A stretch of 64,000 bases of DNA from Corynebacterium glyciniphilum AJ 3170 (GCF_000626675.1 NZ_CP006842.1:3410001-3474000), one strand, 5' to 3'; counted from the first letter of the stretch, positions 24,469 to 34,476 are shown. The notes: a model not told the origin generated them from the sequence alone. Made by a program: numbers and translations.

Positions 24469-26916
24469 ATGATCGGTGCTGGAGCGAGTGGGGGCTCGGC
24501 AAGGTTCGCGCGAGTGCTTGGTGATATCGATGTCGAGGACTTCGGAGACCCAGCGCAAGAGCTGTCTCTATTCTCTGGCTGCGAGTCCGTCGCGGACGTG
24601 CGATCAGTTCTTCGCGAGCAGGTGGAGCTTGAGACTTCCGTGATGCTTGATCTTGTTGCGGAGACTGACGCGTTCGATGTGATTGAGCTGATGCGGATGC
24701 GTGAGTTCCCCCCGGTTCCCGATCCACGAGTGACGACGCCAGGCGGGTCTGCGTTGGCCGTGGAGTTGGTGGCTGCCATGCTGCTTTCTCGCTCTAGTCG
24801 GAAGCCGAGCGATGTCCCCCGTGAGGAGACTCGTCCGCACGAGCAAATCGCAGAGCTGCACGCGCGCGCCAAGCGGCTTGCGCGACTGGCGACATACCGG
24901 CAGCAGTATGAGGCCTATCTCAGCGAGCATGTGCTGGCGCGTCTTGCGTCGGAGTACCAGGGTGCCGTGCTGAACATTCGAAACCTTCAGTACGACCACA
25001 TCAGGGATGAGCAGGAGCGTCGTCTCTTCCAGCATCCCGTGGTCGAGGGACTCATGAATCAGCACCTGGGCTACGGGTACGACGACGTGGTCGGTGTCCG
25101 TAATGCGCTGAAAGCTATTTCTGCAGATCGGATGACGAGTCTCCGTGATGAAACCGGCGACATCATGCTCGAATACCAGGGGGTCTCTCCGGAAGAGATG
25201 CCGGAACAAGTGATCGCCCGTTTCCGGGAAGCAATGATCGACCTCATGTTCCTGCCTGGGGAGCGTGCGACGATCCGCGCCAACGAACTTGCCGAAGCTG
25301 GCCAGCTAGACGAGGCGAGAGTTCTCACCGTCCTGAACTCGTACTCCCAAGTCTTCGATGATTCGATCGCTGCGGGGACGAGAGTCTTCGATCTCCTTAC
25401 GGCCACCAATTCGTTCCTCATCACTCCGCTCGTTGCGGACGGCGTAGGTGGCTTTGTGTCGACAGTCAATGATCCTGGGCTCGACTCGCTCCGCCGTGTA
25501 CTTGAGCGAGCACTCGCGCCACACTCGTCCGACATGCGGCGCTACGACCAGCGGGCTCGGCAGTCGGTAAGCGAGGGCCTTGCAATCGCAAGTTTCGAAC
25601 GTGTTCTCGGGTGCGCGGCGCTTCATTCGGGTTTCCATTACTACGCGGCGAAGAAGGGACGGAGCGAGGCTGACGTCGATGCCGGATGCGGCGACGTAAA
25701 CTTTGTGGCGGACCGCGTCGAGGGAGACGGTCTCTTCTTGGTCGACGATGTCGCGATCATTGTCGAGGTGAAGGCGAAGTCCGTCGCTAGTCAGTCTCGA
25801 CGTGGCGATGTTCGCAGACTCGAATCGGATCTGAAGGCGACGATCGGCGACGCGAACAAACAAGCCGCACGGCTGCAACGGCTGATTGAAGTGAACAGAG
25901 GCGTCTGGCTCGCACCGGACTCATGGCTCGATCTGTCCCAGGTCCGCGAGGTGCGTTCGGTCATCATCTTGCTAGACGATGTCGGTCCGCTCGGTGTCGC
26001 CATTGGAGACCTTCAGGCTGCTGGACTGCTCGCTGAGCGGCGGCCTCCGTGGGTTGCGTCGTTGCATGACTTGATGGTCATCGCCGAGATTTGCGATCGG
26101 CCCAGTGAGTTTCTTCTGTATCTGCGACGACGGACTGACAGTGGAGTCGCCACGTTCTACCGCGGGGCCGATGAACTCGATCTCTTCATGTTGTTCCTCG
26201 ACGGAGACCTATACGTCGACGATGACCCGGACGAAGTGCGGCGTGAACATGTGTCCGTCCCTCCAGTGAAGGCCCGGGGCAGAAGGCGGCGCGACGAGAG
26301 TGCAGTCGGGACTATGGTTGCCGATCACTGCCAACCGCTAAGCGAGTGGTACTTGCGCGATCAGATTCCCGAGTTTGAACCGCGCCCCGCGAAACCAACT
26401 TTCAATATTGCTCAGAAGATCGTCCCGATCGTCGATTCGATCGCTGCCCGAGGTCAGCCTGGCTGGTTACGATGCACGACTGATCTGCTCGGCCTTGCCG
26501 GTGAGACGCAGACACGACTAGTGAAGGGCATCCGCGAGTGTTGTCGGAGAACCTCCGTGGACGGCAACTACCACGACATGCTCATATCTTTCGCGGGCAT
26601 GTGGGGGCATCCCACCGTTTTCATTGGAGTAGCTCCGGAGACCGGGAACACCCTCGCTTACCGCGATCAACTGTCTCAGTATGTGCGAGTCAAGGGGTAC
26701 CAGCTGCAATCGGATCGAGCGTATGGTCTTCTCTTCAGCGCAAAAGGGGCTCTCCTCGAGTTCATCTACCTGACGAATCCTCCGCGTTCCGATCCGGGTC
26801 TCGACCGATTGGTGGTAGAGATGGGCCTGCAGCCCGTTGGGCGCGCCGGCAGGCCCATCCCGCCGTCCGCGCGCCGACCAACCAAGAGGCTGCGTGGGAA
26901 GAGGAAGCGCCGCTAG
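24469..26916 (+). CDS. 815-residue protein with PD-(D/E)XK nuclease-like core, possible defence protein
   Basis: The first 360 residues are helical, with charged segments such as AELHARAKRLARLATYRQQYEAY. The block at 415-470 has the form of a PD-(D/E)XK nuclease: acidic E418/D420 before GLFLVDDVAIIVEVKAKS, where E433 and K435 form the E-x-K, followed by a helix with KQAARLQRLIE. The C-terminal third (about 640-790) is a separate domain, and the tail RPTKRLRGKRKRR is strongly basic. There is no membrane segment or helicase motif. Base composition is visibly lower in GC than dprE1/dprE2, with rarer codons, pointing to transfer. A GGAAGGG site precedes the ATG. Function unknown; nucleic-acid cleavage is inference. 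Confidence 0.7.
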   Translation: MIGAGASGGSARFARVLGDIDVEDFGDPAQELSLFSGCESVADVRSVLREQVELETSVMLDLVAETDAFDVIELMRMREFPPVPDPRVTTPGGSALAVELVAAMLLSRSSRKPSDVPREETRPHEQIAELHARAKRLARLATYRQQYEAYLSEHVLARLASEYQGAVLNIRNLQYDHIRDEQERRLFQHPVVEGLMNQHLGYGYDDVVGVRNALKAISADRMTSLRDETGDIMLEYQGVSPEEMPEQVIARFREAMIDLMFLPGERATIRANELAEAGQLDEARVLTVLNSYSQVFDDSIAAGTRVFDLLTATNSFLITPLVADGVGGFVSTVNDPGLDSLRRVLERALAPHSSDMRRYDQRARQSVSEGLAIASFERVLGCAALHSGFHYYAAKKGRSEADVDAGCGDVNFVADRVEGDGLFLVDDVAIIVEVKAKSVASQSRRGDVRRLESDLKATIGDANKQAARLQRLIEVNRGVWLAPDSWLDLSQVREVRSVIILLDDVGPLGVAIGDLQAAGLLAERRPPWVASLHDLMVIAEICDRPSEFLLYLRRRTDSGVATFYRGADELDLFMLFLDGDLYVDDDPDEVRREHVSVPPVKARGRRRRDESAVGTMVADHCQPLSEWYLRDQIPEFEPRPAKPTFNIAQKIVPIVDSIAARGQPGWLRCTTDLLGLAGETQTRLVKGIRECCRRTSVDGNYHDMLISFAGMWGHPTVFIGVAPETGNTLAYRDQLSQYVRVKGYQLQSDRAYGLLFSAKGALLEFIYLTNPPRSDPGLDRLVVEMGLQPVGRAGRPIPPSARRPTKRLRGKRKRR

Positions 26917-27031
26917 GTCGTGTTACGAAAGTCGTTATTCTAGGCGTCGGTGTGTCTGACCACCACAAAGAAGGTTCCCCCGTTCACGATTGTTGGTGTC
27001 GAATCATCAACGTGAACAAGGAAACCTTGGC

Positions 27032-27718
27032 GTGCACACCCGACCCGCCAGCGCCAGACACGACCTCACCGACGACCAGTGGAACCTCCTGAAACCACTA
27101 CTACCAGCACAGCAACACCTCGGCCGGCCCCGGTCCTGGTGTCCACGAAGCCTGGTCAACGGCATCTTGTTCCAGGTACGCACCGGTATTCCCTGGCGTG
27201 ATCTCGCCGAACGCTACGGCCCCTGGTGGCGGGTCTACGATCTGTTCACCTGCTACCAACGCACCGGTGTGTGGTCGAAGATCCACACCCAACTGCTGTC
27301 GCAAGTACACCAGAACAGTCGACTATCGTGGGAGTTCAGCGTGGACTCCACCACCAGTCGAGGGCACGTCCATGCCACCGGGACCCCCGTCATGATAGTC
27401 ACCACCGTGACCGTGATGAACCCGCTGACCACGGCTTTGGCCGAGGTGTCTGGTCAACAAAAATCCACCTCGCCGTCGACGCCGGGGTGTGCCCGGTCTC
27501 GTGCGTGCTGACCCCGGAACAGGCCGGCGACGAGCCCCACAGATGCCCGAGGTGCTTGACCGTGTCCGGGTACCGACACCGGGACCTGGCAGACCCTGCA
27601 CCACACCGTTACGGGTGTTGGCCGACAAGGCGTACTCGTCGCGCAGAAACCGCAGCTACCTGCGAGGTAGAGGAATCCCCACGACGATCTCACAGCCTGG
27701 TGATCAGGTAGGACATGT
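27032..27718 (+). pseudogene. IS5-type transposase, frameshifted and truncated
   Basis: The N-terminal part (RHDLTDDQWNLLKPLLP, FQVRTGIPWRDLAERYGPW, CYQRTGVW, FSVDST) is an IS5-group DDE transposase. The frame then shifts twice: near 27375-27395 into the frame reading STKIHLAVDAG, and near 27535-27545 into the frame reading RVLADKAYSSRRNRSYLRGRGIPTTISQP. Homology ends after GDQVGH, so the C-terminal third and the right IS end are gone. GTG 27032 is the likely original start. The left IS end may be near 26918, which I could not confirm. It is dead and marks the downstream edge of the accessory islet. Confidence 0.8.
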
Positions 27719-27962
27719 CACGATCAAGCCCGAGCGGCCGGAGGGTTCTGTGGGCAGGAGCTTGCCCCTATAACGGCGGGGCCGTCGTCAGCGTCGCTGG
27801 CGGCGGGCTCCCCCGATCTCGTGCGAAAGTACCCGCCGCGCGGAGCAGCAGGACCAACTACGCCCCGTTGTATGAAATGGGGAGGGATGATCCCCGACTG
27901 CTCCCGATGGCCGCGGTCATCCCGCAGTACCCTGGTCGCATGTCGACGCCACGGACAACCCC
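27719..27962. other. Gene-free spacer after the IS remnant
   Basis: No coding sequence with a ribosome site or recognisable family is visible. A short hairpin GGGGA-N7-TCCCC lies near 27883-27899. Confidence 0.35.
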
Positions 27963-28328
27963 ATGACCTCGTCAACCAGTAAGATGACCGGCGACTTCTC
28001 CGCCAAACCCACCACCCAGGCGTTCTTCGACGGCATCGCCGCCTTCACCGGAGGTCTCGGGCCGGTGAACCGGGAGGCCAAGGCGCAGGTGAGCTTCTCG
28101 GTGAACCGGAAGTTCCTCTGGCTCTGGGCCTATGAGAAGACGTCGGACGGCACCCTCTACATCAACGTAACCCTGGACCACCGGGTCGACGACCCCCACT
28201 TCCATGAGGTATCCCAGGTCAGCACGAACCAGTGGAACCACCACGTCGTGGTGAAGACGGAGGCCGCCGCCCGCAGCGACTGGCTCGCCGACCTCATCCG
28301 CGCCGGATACGACTTCGCAGGTCAGTGA
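27963..28328 (+). CDS. DUF5655-domain protein
   Basis: The 121-residue protein is mostly one DUF5655 domain: KAQVSFSVNRKFLWLWAYE, then TLYINVTLDHRVDDPHFHEVSQVS, and a final helix WLADLIRAGYDFA. The biochemical role of this family is not known to me. It starts at ATG 27963 or 27984; neither has a clear ribosome site. Base composition is back to that of the core genome, so it lies outside the islet. It is convergent with the Old Yellow Enzyme gene. Confidence 0.8.
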   Translation: MTSSTSKMTGDFSAKPTTQAFFDGIAAFTGGLGPVNREAKAQVSFSVNRKFLWLWAYEKTSDGTLYINVTLDHRVDDPHFHEVSQVSTNQWNHHVVVKTEAAARSDWLADLIRAGYDFAGQ

Positions 28329-28352
28329 CCTGACCTGAACCGGGCCCCGGAC

Positions 28353-29489
28353 CTACTCCGCGAAGGGGTAGTCCGTGTACCCGTGGGCCCCGCCGACGTA
28401 GAACGTCGACGAGTCCGGCGTATTCAGTTCCAGACCGTCCTGCCAGCGACGGACCAGGTCGGGATTGGCGATGAGCTGGCGGCCGACCACGGCGGCGTCC
28501 GCCAGGTCGTCCTCCACGATGTGGCGTGCCTCGTCCAGCTCGGTGACGTGGCCGAAACCACTGTTGAGCAGGAACGCCCCGGTGAAGCGCTCCCGCAGGG
28601 CCGCGACCAGGTCGCCGTCGATATCGGCGTGCAACACCGACAGGTACGCCATGTCGAGATCGTTGATGCCGTCGATCAGGGCACCGTAGGTGGCCAGGAC
28701 GTCCTCCCGGTCGTCCTCCGGAACACCCTGTACACCGTGCTCCGGCGAGATGCGCAACGCGGTGCGTCCCGAGCCAATCTCCTCCGCGACCGCCCGCACG
28801 ACCTCGACGGTCAGTCGCGCCCGGTTCTCCGGGGAACCACCGTAGACATCGTCGCGGTGATTGGAGGACGCCGCGGTGAACTCGTGCAGCAGGTAACCGT
28901 TCGCACCGTGGATCTCCACGGCGTCGACGCCGGCGTCAATTGCCCGGCGCGCTCCGTCCACGAACTCCCGGATGATCCGTGGGATCTCGTCGGTCTCCAG
29001 TGCCCTCGGCACCACACCGTCGAGTTTCCCGGAGAAACCACGGACCGGACCGCCGGTGCCGATCGCGCTCGGCGCCTCCGGCTCGCCGCCGCGCAGCAGA
29101 TCGGGGTGGGACGTGCGGCCGCCGTGCATGATCTGCATGACCAGCGTGCCGCCCTCGGCGTGAACCGCATCGGCGACCTGCCCCCAGCCAGCCTGTTGCT
29201 CGTCGTTGGCGATACCGGCCTGCCCCGGGAACGAACGGTTACTGAACGCAGGGAAGGTACCTTCCGTCAGCACCAAGCCAGCTGAGGCGCGCTGCCGGTA
29301 GTACTCGATGTGCAGGTCGTTAGGGACGCCGTCCTCCTCCGCCCGCTGACGGGTCAGCGCGGCCATGGTCACCCGGTTGTTCAGGTGGAGCGTGCCGGCG
29401 TCCAGCGGATCGAAGAGGGAGGTGGTTGTTGTCGTGGTTGTCGTAGTCACGTACGGGACAACCGTGACCGGCCGGATGCTATTCCCCAT
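28353..29489 (-). CDS. Old Yellow Enzyme family alkene reductase (FMN)
   Basis: OYE enzymes use FMN and NAD(P)H to reduce activated alkenes and nitro compounds. The marks are LNNRVTMAALTRQRA, TEGTFPAFSNRSFPGQAGI, LVMQIMHGGRTSHP, the substrate-binding pair in VEIHGANGYLLHEFTA (H and N), SNHRDDVYGGSPENRARL, and ISPEHGVQG. Length 378 is normal. The N-terminus has nine consecutive Thr before SLFDPL, probably a dispensable tail; the start could be ATG 29489 or GTG 29450, since neither has a good ribosome site. It stands alone. Confidence 0.92.
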   Translation of the reverse strand: MGNSIRPVTVVPYVTTTTTTTTTSLFDPLDAGTLHLNNRVTMAALTRQRAEEDGVPNDLHIEYYRQRASAGLVLTEGTFPAFSNRSFPGQAGIANDEQQAGWGQVADAVHAEGGTLVMQIMHGGRTSHPDLLRGGEPEAPSAIGTGGPVRGFSGKLDGVVPRALETDEIPRIIREFVDGARRAIDAGVDAVEIHGANGYLLHEFTAASSNHRDDVYGGSPENRARLTVEVVRAVAEEIGSGRTALRISPEHGVQGVPEDDREDVLATYGALIDGINDLDMAYLSVLHADIDGDLVAALRERFTGAFLLNSGFGHVTELDEARHIVEDDLADAAVVGRQLIANPDLVRRWQDGLELNTPDSSTFYVGGAHGYTDYPFAE

Positions 29490-29659
29490 CCCCGCCCAGC
29501 GTCACGGGATCAGCACGGTTCTCCCGGTCTCAGTGTGGCTATGGCAGAGGTACTGGTTACATGGCAGGGGTACCGGTCGGTAACCAGGTCGAAACCGCCC
29601 GTTACCCGTGCCATGCCGCTGTCAGGTCTGCCACGTCCTCGGCCGGTACCTCCACACCC

Positions 29660-29686
29660 TTGCGAGATACCCCATGGGGGTATAAA
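29660..29686 (+). promoter_or_regulatory. Copper-responsive (CsoR-type) operator and promoter for copZ-copA
   Basis: The palindrome ATACCCC-ATG-GGGGTAT lies at 29667-29683, matching the CsoR operator type. A -35-like TTGCGA (29660-29665) and a -10-like TATAAA (29681-29686) flank or overlap it. So a repressor here would block the promoter until copper(I) binds it. No csoR gene is in the window. Confidence 0.75.
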
Positions 29687-29725
29687 GTCGGCGACGTACG
29701 CGACCGTAAGGCAAAGGAGAACACC

Positions 29726-29935
29726 ATGGCCACCATCACCAAGAACTACACTGTCGACGGCATGACCTGCGGACACTGCAAGGCCTCCGTCGAAGAAGAG
29801 ATCGGCGAAATCGTCGGCGTCACTTCCGTCGAGGCGGAACTCGCCACCGGCCGGGTCACCGTCACCGGTGAAGACGTGCAGGACGACGCCGTCGCCGACG
29901 CCGTCACCGAAGCCGGTTACAGCGTGAGGGCGTAA
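29726..29935 (+). CDS. copZ: Heavy-metal-associated domain protein, CopZ-like copper chaperone
   Basis: The 69-residue protein is a single ferredoxin-like HMA domain. The copper-binding motif MTCGHC is in place, followed by a helix and GYSVRA at the end. CopZ proteins carry Cu(I) to the copper ATPase. ATG 29726 has an AAGGAGA site. It is three bases from copA and under the CsoR-type operator. Zinc or another soft metal cannot be excluded from sequence, but the operator and the partner ATPase support copper. Confidence 0.92.
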   Translation: MATITKNYTVDGMTCGHCKASVEEEIGEIVGVTSVEAELATGRVTVTGEDVQDDAVADAVTEAGYSVRA

Positions 29936-29938
29936 GCC

Positions 29939-32245
29939 ATGACCACCACGCCTGTCGGACCGGCTGACCCCGTCGATGTGATCCACCTCGACCTCGGGGT
30001 CACCGGCATGACCTGTACCTCCTGTTCAGGACGAGTGGAACGCAAGCTCAACAAGCTCGACGGCGTGGAGGCCACCGTCAACTTCGCCACCGAGTCCGCC
30101 GCCGTCACATACGACCCCGGCAAGGCCGACACCGACATCCTCATCGACACGGTCCGCGGCGCCGGATACGACGCCTTCACCATGGCCGATGACGCCGATG
30201 ACGCAGATGACGACGCGCAGCACCACAGTGCCGGAACCGACACCCCGGACAACGGCCAGTCCCGCGTCGACGCCGCCCGTGACAGCGAGGCCGCCGACCT
30301 GAAGAAGCGCACGATCATCTCCGCGCTGATCACTGTCCCTGTGGTCCTGGTGAGCATGATCCCGGCGCTGCAGTTCGACAACTGGCAGTGGGCCGTCCTC
30401 ACCGCCGTTACCCCGGTCTATTTCTGGGGTGGCGCACCGTTCCACCGTGCCACGCTGGCGAACCTGCGTCACGGTTCCTTCACCATGGACACCCTGGTCA
30501 GCATGGGGACGACCGCCGCCTACGTGTGGTCCCTCTGGGCGCTGTTCCTCGGTAACGCCGGCATGCCCGGGATGACCATGGAGATGCACCTGCTGCCGTC
30601 GCACTCCACGATGGACGAGATCTACCTCGAGACCGCCGCGGTGGTGATCACCTTCCTGCTGCTGGGACGCTGGTTCGAGACCCGGGCGAAGGGACGCTCC
30701 TCCGAGGCGCTGCGCACACTGCTGAATATGGGGGCGAAGGACGCCACGGTACTGCGCGACGGCGCTGAAATCCGCGTTCCTATCAAGGAACTGCAGGTCG
30801 ACGAGATGATCGTGGTGCGGCCGGGCGAGAAGATCGCGGCCGACGGCGTTGTCGCTGACGGCAACTCCGCCGTAGACGAGTCGATGCTCACCGGAGAATC
30901 GGTGCCCGTCGAGGTCACCGATGGTTCCACCGTCACCGGCGCGACCATCAACACCTCGGGACGCCTGCTCGTCCGCGTGACCCGCACCGGTGAGGACAGC
31001 ACCCTGTCCCAGATGGCGAAGCTGGTCACGGATGCGCAGGCGAAAAAAGCCCCGGTACAGCGACTGGTGGACCGGATCTCGCAGGTCTTCGTTCCCGTCG
31101 TCATCCTCATCGCCGTGGCGACCCTGATCGTCCACATCGCCACCGGCGGCGGCGTGGCGCCAGCATTCACCGCGGCTGTCGCCGTCCTGATCATCGCCTG
31201 CCCGTGTGCTCTCGGCCTGGCGACGCCGACGGCACTCCTGGTCGGGACGGGACGGGGTGCACAGCTCGGTCTTCTGATCAAGGGTCCTGAGGTGCTGGAA
31301 TCCACCCGGCGCGTCGACACCATCGCCATGGACAAGACGGGCACGGTCACCTCCGGTGTGATGGCGGTCAGCGGTGTGACTGAGGCTGCCGCCGTCTCCA
31401 CCGATGTACTCTCCGCCGCCGCGGCCGTGGAAGCCGGGTCCGAGCACCCGATCGCCCGGGCGATCGTGCGCGAGGCCGAGCAGCGCGGCGAGGTCCCACA
31501 GGCCACCGATTTCGCCACCACCGCAGGACGGGGCGTCACCGGAACGGTCGACGGAGCCACCGTGACGGTGGGACGGCCCGCTGCAAACCTGCCCGATGAC
31601 CTCCAGCAGGCCTTCGATGAGGCGCAGGACGCCGGTGGTACGCCGGTCGTCGTCGAGATCGACGGGACGCCCGCCGGGGTGGTCACCGTACGGGACACGG
31701 TGAAGCCGACGTCCGCCGACGCCGTGGCCAGCCTGAAGACACTCGGTCTGACACCGATGCTGCTCACCGGCGACAACGAGGGTGCGGCCCGTACCGTCGC
31801 CAGCGAGGTGGGGATCGCTCCGGAGAACGTCATCGCCGGGGTCATGCCGGACGAGAAGGTCGACCACGTCGAGAAACTCCAGGCTGAGGGCCGGAACGTG
31901 GCCATGGTCGGTGACGGCGTCAACGACGCCGCAGCCCTCGCCGCCGCGGAACTCGGCCTGGCGATGGGGGCTGGAACAGACGTGGCGATCGAGGCATCCG
32001 ACATCACCCTGATGAACGACGACCTGCGCTCCGCCGCCGACGCCATCCGCCTGTCGCGGCGAACCCTCGGCACGATCCGCGGCAACCTGTTCTGGGCTTT
32101 CGCCTACAACGTCGCGTTGATCCCAGTGGCTGCAATCGGACTGCTCAACCCGATGCTCGCCGGTGTGGCGATGGCATTCTCCTCGGTGTTCGTGGTCTCC
32201 AACTCACTACGGTTGCGCCGGTTCCGCTCGAGCCACGCCGGCTGA
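29939..32245 (+). CDS. copA: Copper-exporting P1B-type ATPase
   Basis: CopA pumps Cu(I) out of the cytoplasm. The 768-residue protein has one N-terminal HMA domain ([15 protein letters not shown]), an Asp/His-rich linker (about 80-100), and eight membrane helices. The ion-path CPC is in IIACPCALG near residue 421, the phosphorylation site DKTGT near residue 464, then [17 protein letters not shown] and [10 protein letters not shown]. These match the P1B-1 copper group. It ends nine bases from the convergent lipase gene. Copper-induced expression together with copZ is likely. Confidence 0.95.
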   Translation: MTTTPVGPADPVDVIHLDLGVTGMTCTSCSGRVERKLNKLDGVEATVNFATESAAVTYDPGKADTDILIDTVRGAGYDAFTMADDADDADDDAQHHSAGTDTPDNGQSRVDAARDSEAADLKKRTIISALITVPVVLVSMIPALQFDNWQWAVLTAVTPVYFWGGAPFHRATLANLRHGSFTMDTLVSMGTTAAYVWSLWALFLGNAGMPGMTMEMHLLPSHSTMDEIYLETAAVVITFLLLGRWFETRAKGRSSEALRTLLNMGAKDATVLRDGAEIRVPIKELQVDEMIVVRPGEKIAADGVVADGNSAVDESMLTGESVPVEVTDGSTVTGATINTSGRLLVRVTRTGEDSTLSQMAKLVTDAQAKKAPVQRLVDRISQVFVPVVILIAVATLIVHIATGGGVAPAFTAAVAVLIIACPCALGLATPTALLVGTGRGAQLGLLIKGPEVLESTRRVDTIAMDKTGTVTSGVMAVSGVTEAAAVSTDVLSAAAAVEAGSEHPIARAIVREAEQRGEVPQATDFATTAGRGVTGTVDGATVTVGRPAANLPDDLQQAFDEAQDAGGTPVVVEIDGTPAGVVTVRDTVKPTSADAVASLKTLGLTPMLLTGDNEGAARTVASEVGIAPENVIAGVMPDEKVDHVEKLQAEGRNVAMVGDGVNDAAALAAAELGLAMGAGTDVAIEASDITLMNDDLRSAADAIRLSRRTLGTIRGNLFWAFAYNVALIPVAAIGLLNPMLAGVAMAFSSVFVVSNSLRLRRFRSSHAG

Positions 32246-32254
32246 GCCGACAAC

Positions 32255-33625
32255 TCACTCCAGCGGATTGCCCTCCGGAATCTGCCCGCAGGATGTCGTC
32301 GGCTCGTCGCCGGCGAAGCGGGCGTTGACCCAGGGCACCATCTGCGCCGCCCATGCAGCGCCACCCACGGTATGCCCACCCGTCGGAATCTCCCGGTAGT
32401 CCACATCCGTCCCGTCCGCGCAGTACTGCCGGGCGAGGGCACGGGTGTCACCGAGCAGCATCACCCCGTCACCGTCGCCGAGCTCCGGATGCGGTGGCGT
32501 GTTCTCCGCCTCACCGCCTCCGGCCTGTACCAACAGCTGAGGGTAGGGCGGGGTAGCACGCAAGCCCATGTTCGTGTCGTCCAGAAGGTGACGTACCTCC
32601 GGGATGGAGTCCGGATCCGGGTACTCCGGGCGAATGATCTCGTCCCACCGCAGATGGTCGTAGGAATCGGAGGCGTCACCGATGGCGACACGGTCCATGT
32701 CGGCGAAGACCTGCCGACCGATGTCGGTGAGATAGGGGTCCAGGTCCACCCCGTACGCACGCGCCAGCCCCACCATCGCCATGCCGACAACGCCGGACCA
32801 GCCGCTGCCCTCCCCCGCGTAGACGAGGTTGTGCTCGGGCCGCACCATAGTGCCGCCCTGGGCAACCCCGACAATGCTGTCGGCGACGTCCGGGGCGTAC
32901 TCCTCCGCGAGGATCGACGCCCAGCCTGCACCGATGGACCCGCCCGAGTAGCCGACAAGGGCGGTGGGGGCGTCGGACGGGACATCGGCTCCGGGGGTGC
33001 GGTGAGACGCACGGAGACCGTCGAGGATAATCTGCCCGTACTCCGGACCGGCAGCGAAGATCTCCCCCTCACCCTGGATATCGGGCATGACCACGGTATG
33101 ACCGGCGGCGAGCAGCGGTGCGATGAAGGCGAGTTCCGCCAGGACTACGGCGCCACCTTCGGTGACGTTCCCCGACAGGACGCGGGACGGGCCGTCCTCG
33201 GGGCGCATGGAATCGTAGAAGCTCGCGTACATCACCGTGTTTCCGGACGGCTCGACGGAGGACGGAGGGTGAATGACGCTGGTCACGGCCACCGAGGGCT
33301 CCCCGAGGGTGTCCGTGGTGCGGTACTGCACCTGGGTGGCCTGCACCGGGGCGTCGAACTCCTCGATCGCTGCCGGGATGGTGCGCTGTTTCAGTGGTGC
33401 GCCGGGAGCGAGACGCCGCAGATCATCGTCCCCGCCGCCGTCCGGAAGTGCGAAGAAGGACGCATCGTCCTGCACCGTGGGGATCTCTGCCGGGGCGGTG
33501 ACGGGCGCGGTCTGTGTCGTCTCTCCCGGCGGGTCGTCGGCCGTCCTCGCACAGGCGGGTGCCGCACCGCCGCCGAGTGCCAGGACGAGGAGAGTCGCCC
33601 ATACTTTTCGCTTCGTGTCCCGCAT
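32255..33625 (-). CDS. Secreted lipase (LIP family, alpha/beta hydrolase)
   Basis: The 456-residue protein has a signal peptide (basic start, then ATLLVLALGGGAAPACA), so it is exported; a lipid-anchored form is possible but the lipobox is poor. The serine nucleophile is in GYSGGSIGAG (about residue 220), with a later Asp near GDGDGVMLLGDT and His in TGGHTVGG as likely triad members. Members act on triacylglycerols or other esters. ATG 33625 is the first in frame. The 194-bp spacer to tetR (33626-33819) shows no clear site. A second gene of this family is at 44932-46302. Confidence 0.87.
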   Translation of the reverse strand: MRDTKRKVWATLLVLALGGGAAPACARTADDPPGETTQTAPVTAPAEIPTVQDDASFFALPDGGGDDDLRRLAPGAPLKQRTIPAAIEEFDAPVQATQVQYRTTDTLGEPSVAVTSVIHPPSSVEPSGNTVMYASFYDSMRPEDGPSRVLSGNVTEGGAVVLAELAFIAPLLAAGHTVVMPDIQGEGEIFAAGPEYGQIILDGLRASHRTPGADVPSDAPTALVGYSGGSIGAGWASILAEEYAPDVADSIVGVAQGGTMVRPEHNLVYAGEGSGWSGVVGMAMVGLARAYGVDLDPYLTDIGRQVFADMDRVAIGDASDSYDHLRWDEIIRPEYPDPDSIPEVRHLLDDTNMGLRATPPYPQLLVQAGGGEAENTPPHPELGDGDGVMLLGDTRALARQYCADGTDVDYREIPTGGHTVGGAAWAAQMVPWVNARFAGDEPTTSCGQIPEGNPLE

Positions 33626-33819
33626 TCCGCCTCCGGGTCGTCAGTCAGTTGACGACACCGTAGCGTCAGCCCGACACGACAGTGGGGACGTCTTACTTTC
33701 GCGCGTGGCATCACCTCGAACGAAAGTCCGTGACCTGGTCGTTTAGATGAAGAAAGCCCGATCACCATTATGGGGACCGGGATTATCGGCGATGAAAACT
33801 ATGTGTTTTCAGAAGAATG

Positions 33820-34458
33820 TCAGCGGTTCTCGATGCCGCCGATCACCTGCGACACGATCTGAAGGGCGAGCGTCCGGATCTCCGCCTCGTCCTGCCCGCC
33901 GCGGGGCCGGAACCACATCGCCGTGCTGTTCAAACTGCTCAGCAGGACCCGGGTCATCAGACGACGGTCCCCCTCACGGATACTGGAGTCAGTGATACCG
34001 TCCTCGAGCACCTGGCGGTACATCGCCTCGTAGTCCTCGCGGAGCCCGTTGATCGTCGCAAGCACCTCACGTTGACGCTCTTTCAGGGCAGCGAAACGCT
34101 GACCGGGAACGCCCTGGTGAATGGCATTGTGGTACCCGAGGTTCTGCATGAGGTTAACCAGGTGCGCCTCACTCATGGCGGTGAGCCGCTCTGCTCCGGT
34201 GCCGGTACCTGTGGAGAACGGTTCCACCACACGCCGGACGTTCTTCATCCCCTCCTCATACACGGCGAGGTAGATGTCGAATTTCGAGCGGTAGTAGTAG
34301 TAGACGCGCCCTTTCGTCGCGCCGATCTCCTCGGCGATGTCATCGATGGTGGCGCGGTCGAACCCTCTGAGCTGGAAGACCTCGGCTGCGGCGTCGAGGA
34401 TCTGATGACGTGCCTGATCATGGGCTGTCATATCGACGCCGAAGGAGTCCACTGTCAT
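33820..34458 (-). CDS. TetR-family transcriptional regulator
   Basis: The helix-turn-helix is at about residues 18-62: ILDAAAEVFQLRGFDRATIDDIAEEIGATKGRVYYYY, ending in RSKFDIYLA. The remaining 150 residues form the ligand-binding and dimerisation part. The start at 34458 has a GGAG site. It is the last gene of the catabolic operon, 18 bp after the thiolase gene, so it is probably co-transcribed and a repressor of the operon. The palindrome at 40301-40316 is its likely target. The inducer may be a CoA ester made by the operon. Confidence 0.9.
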   Translation of the reverse strand: MTVDSFGVDMTAHDQARHQILDAAAEVFQLRGFDRATIDDIAEEIGATKGRVYYYYRSKFDIYLAVYEEGMKNVRRVVEPFSTGTGTGAERLTAMSEAHLVNLMQNLGYHNAIHQGVPGQRFAALKERQREVLATINGLREDYEAMYRQVLEDGITDSSIREGDRRLMTRVLLSSLNSTAMWFRPRGGQDEAEIRTLALQIVSQVIGGIENR

Positions 34459-34476
34459 GCGCTCCAGTCTATACAG

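Noticed and set aside
30026..31867. 613-codon open reading on the minus strand
   Set aside because: It is antisense to copA and shows no motif.
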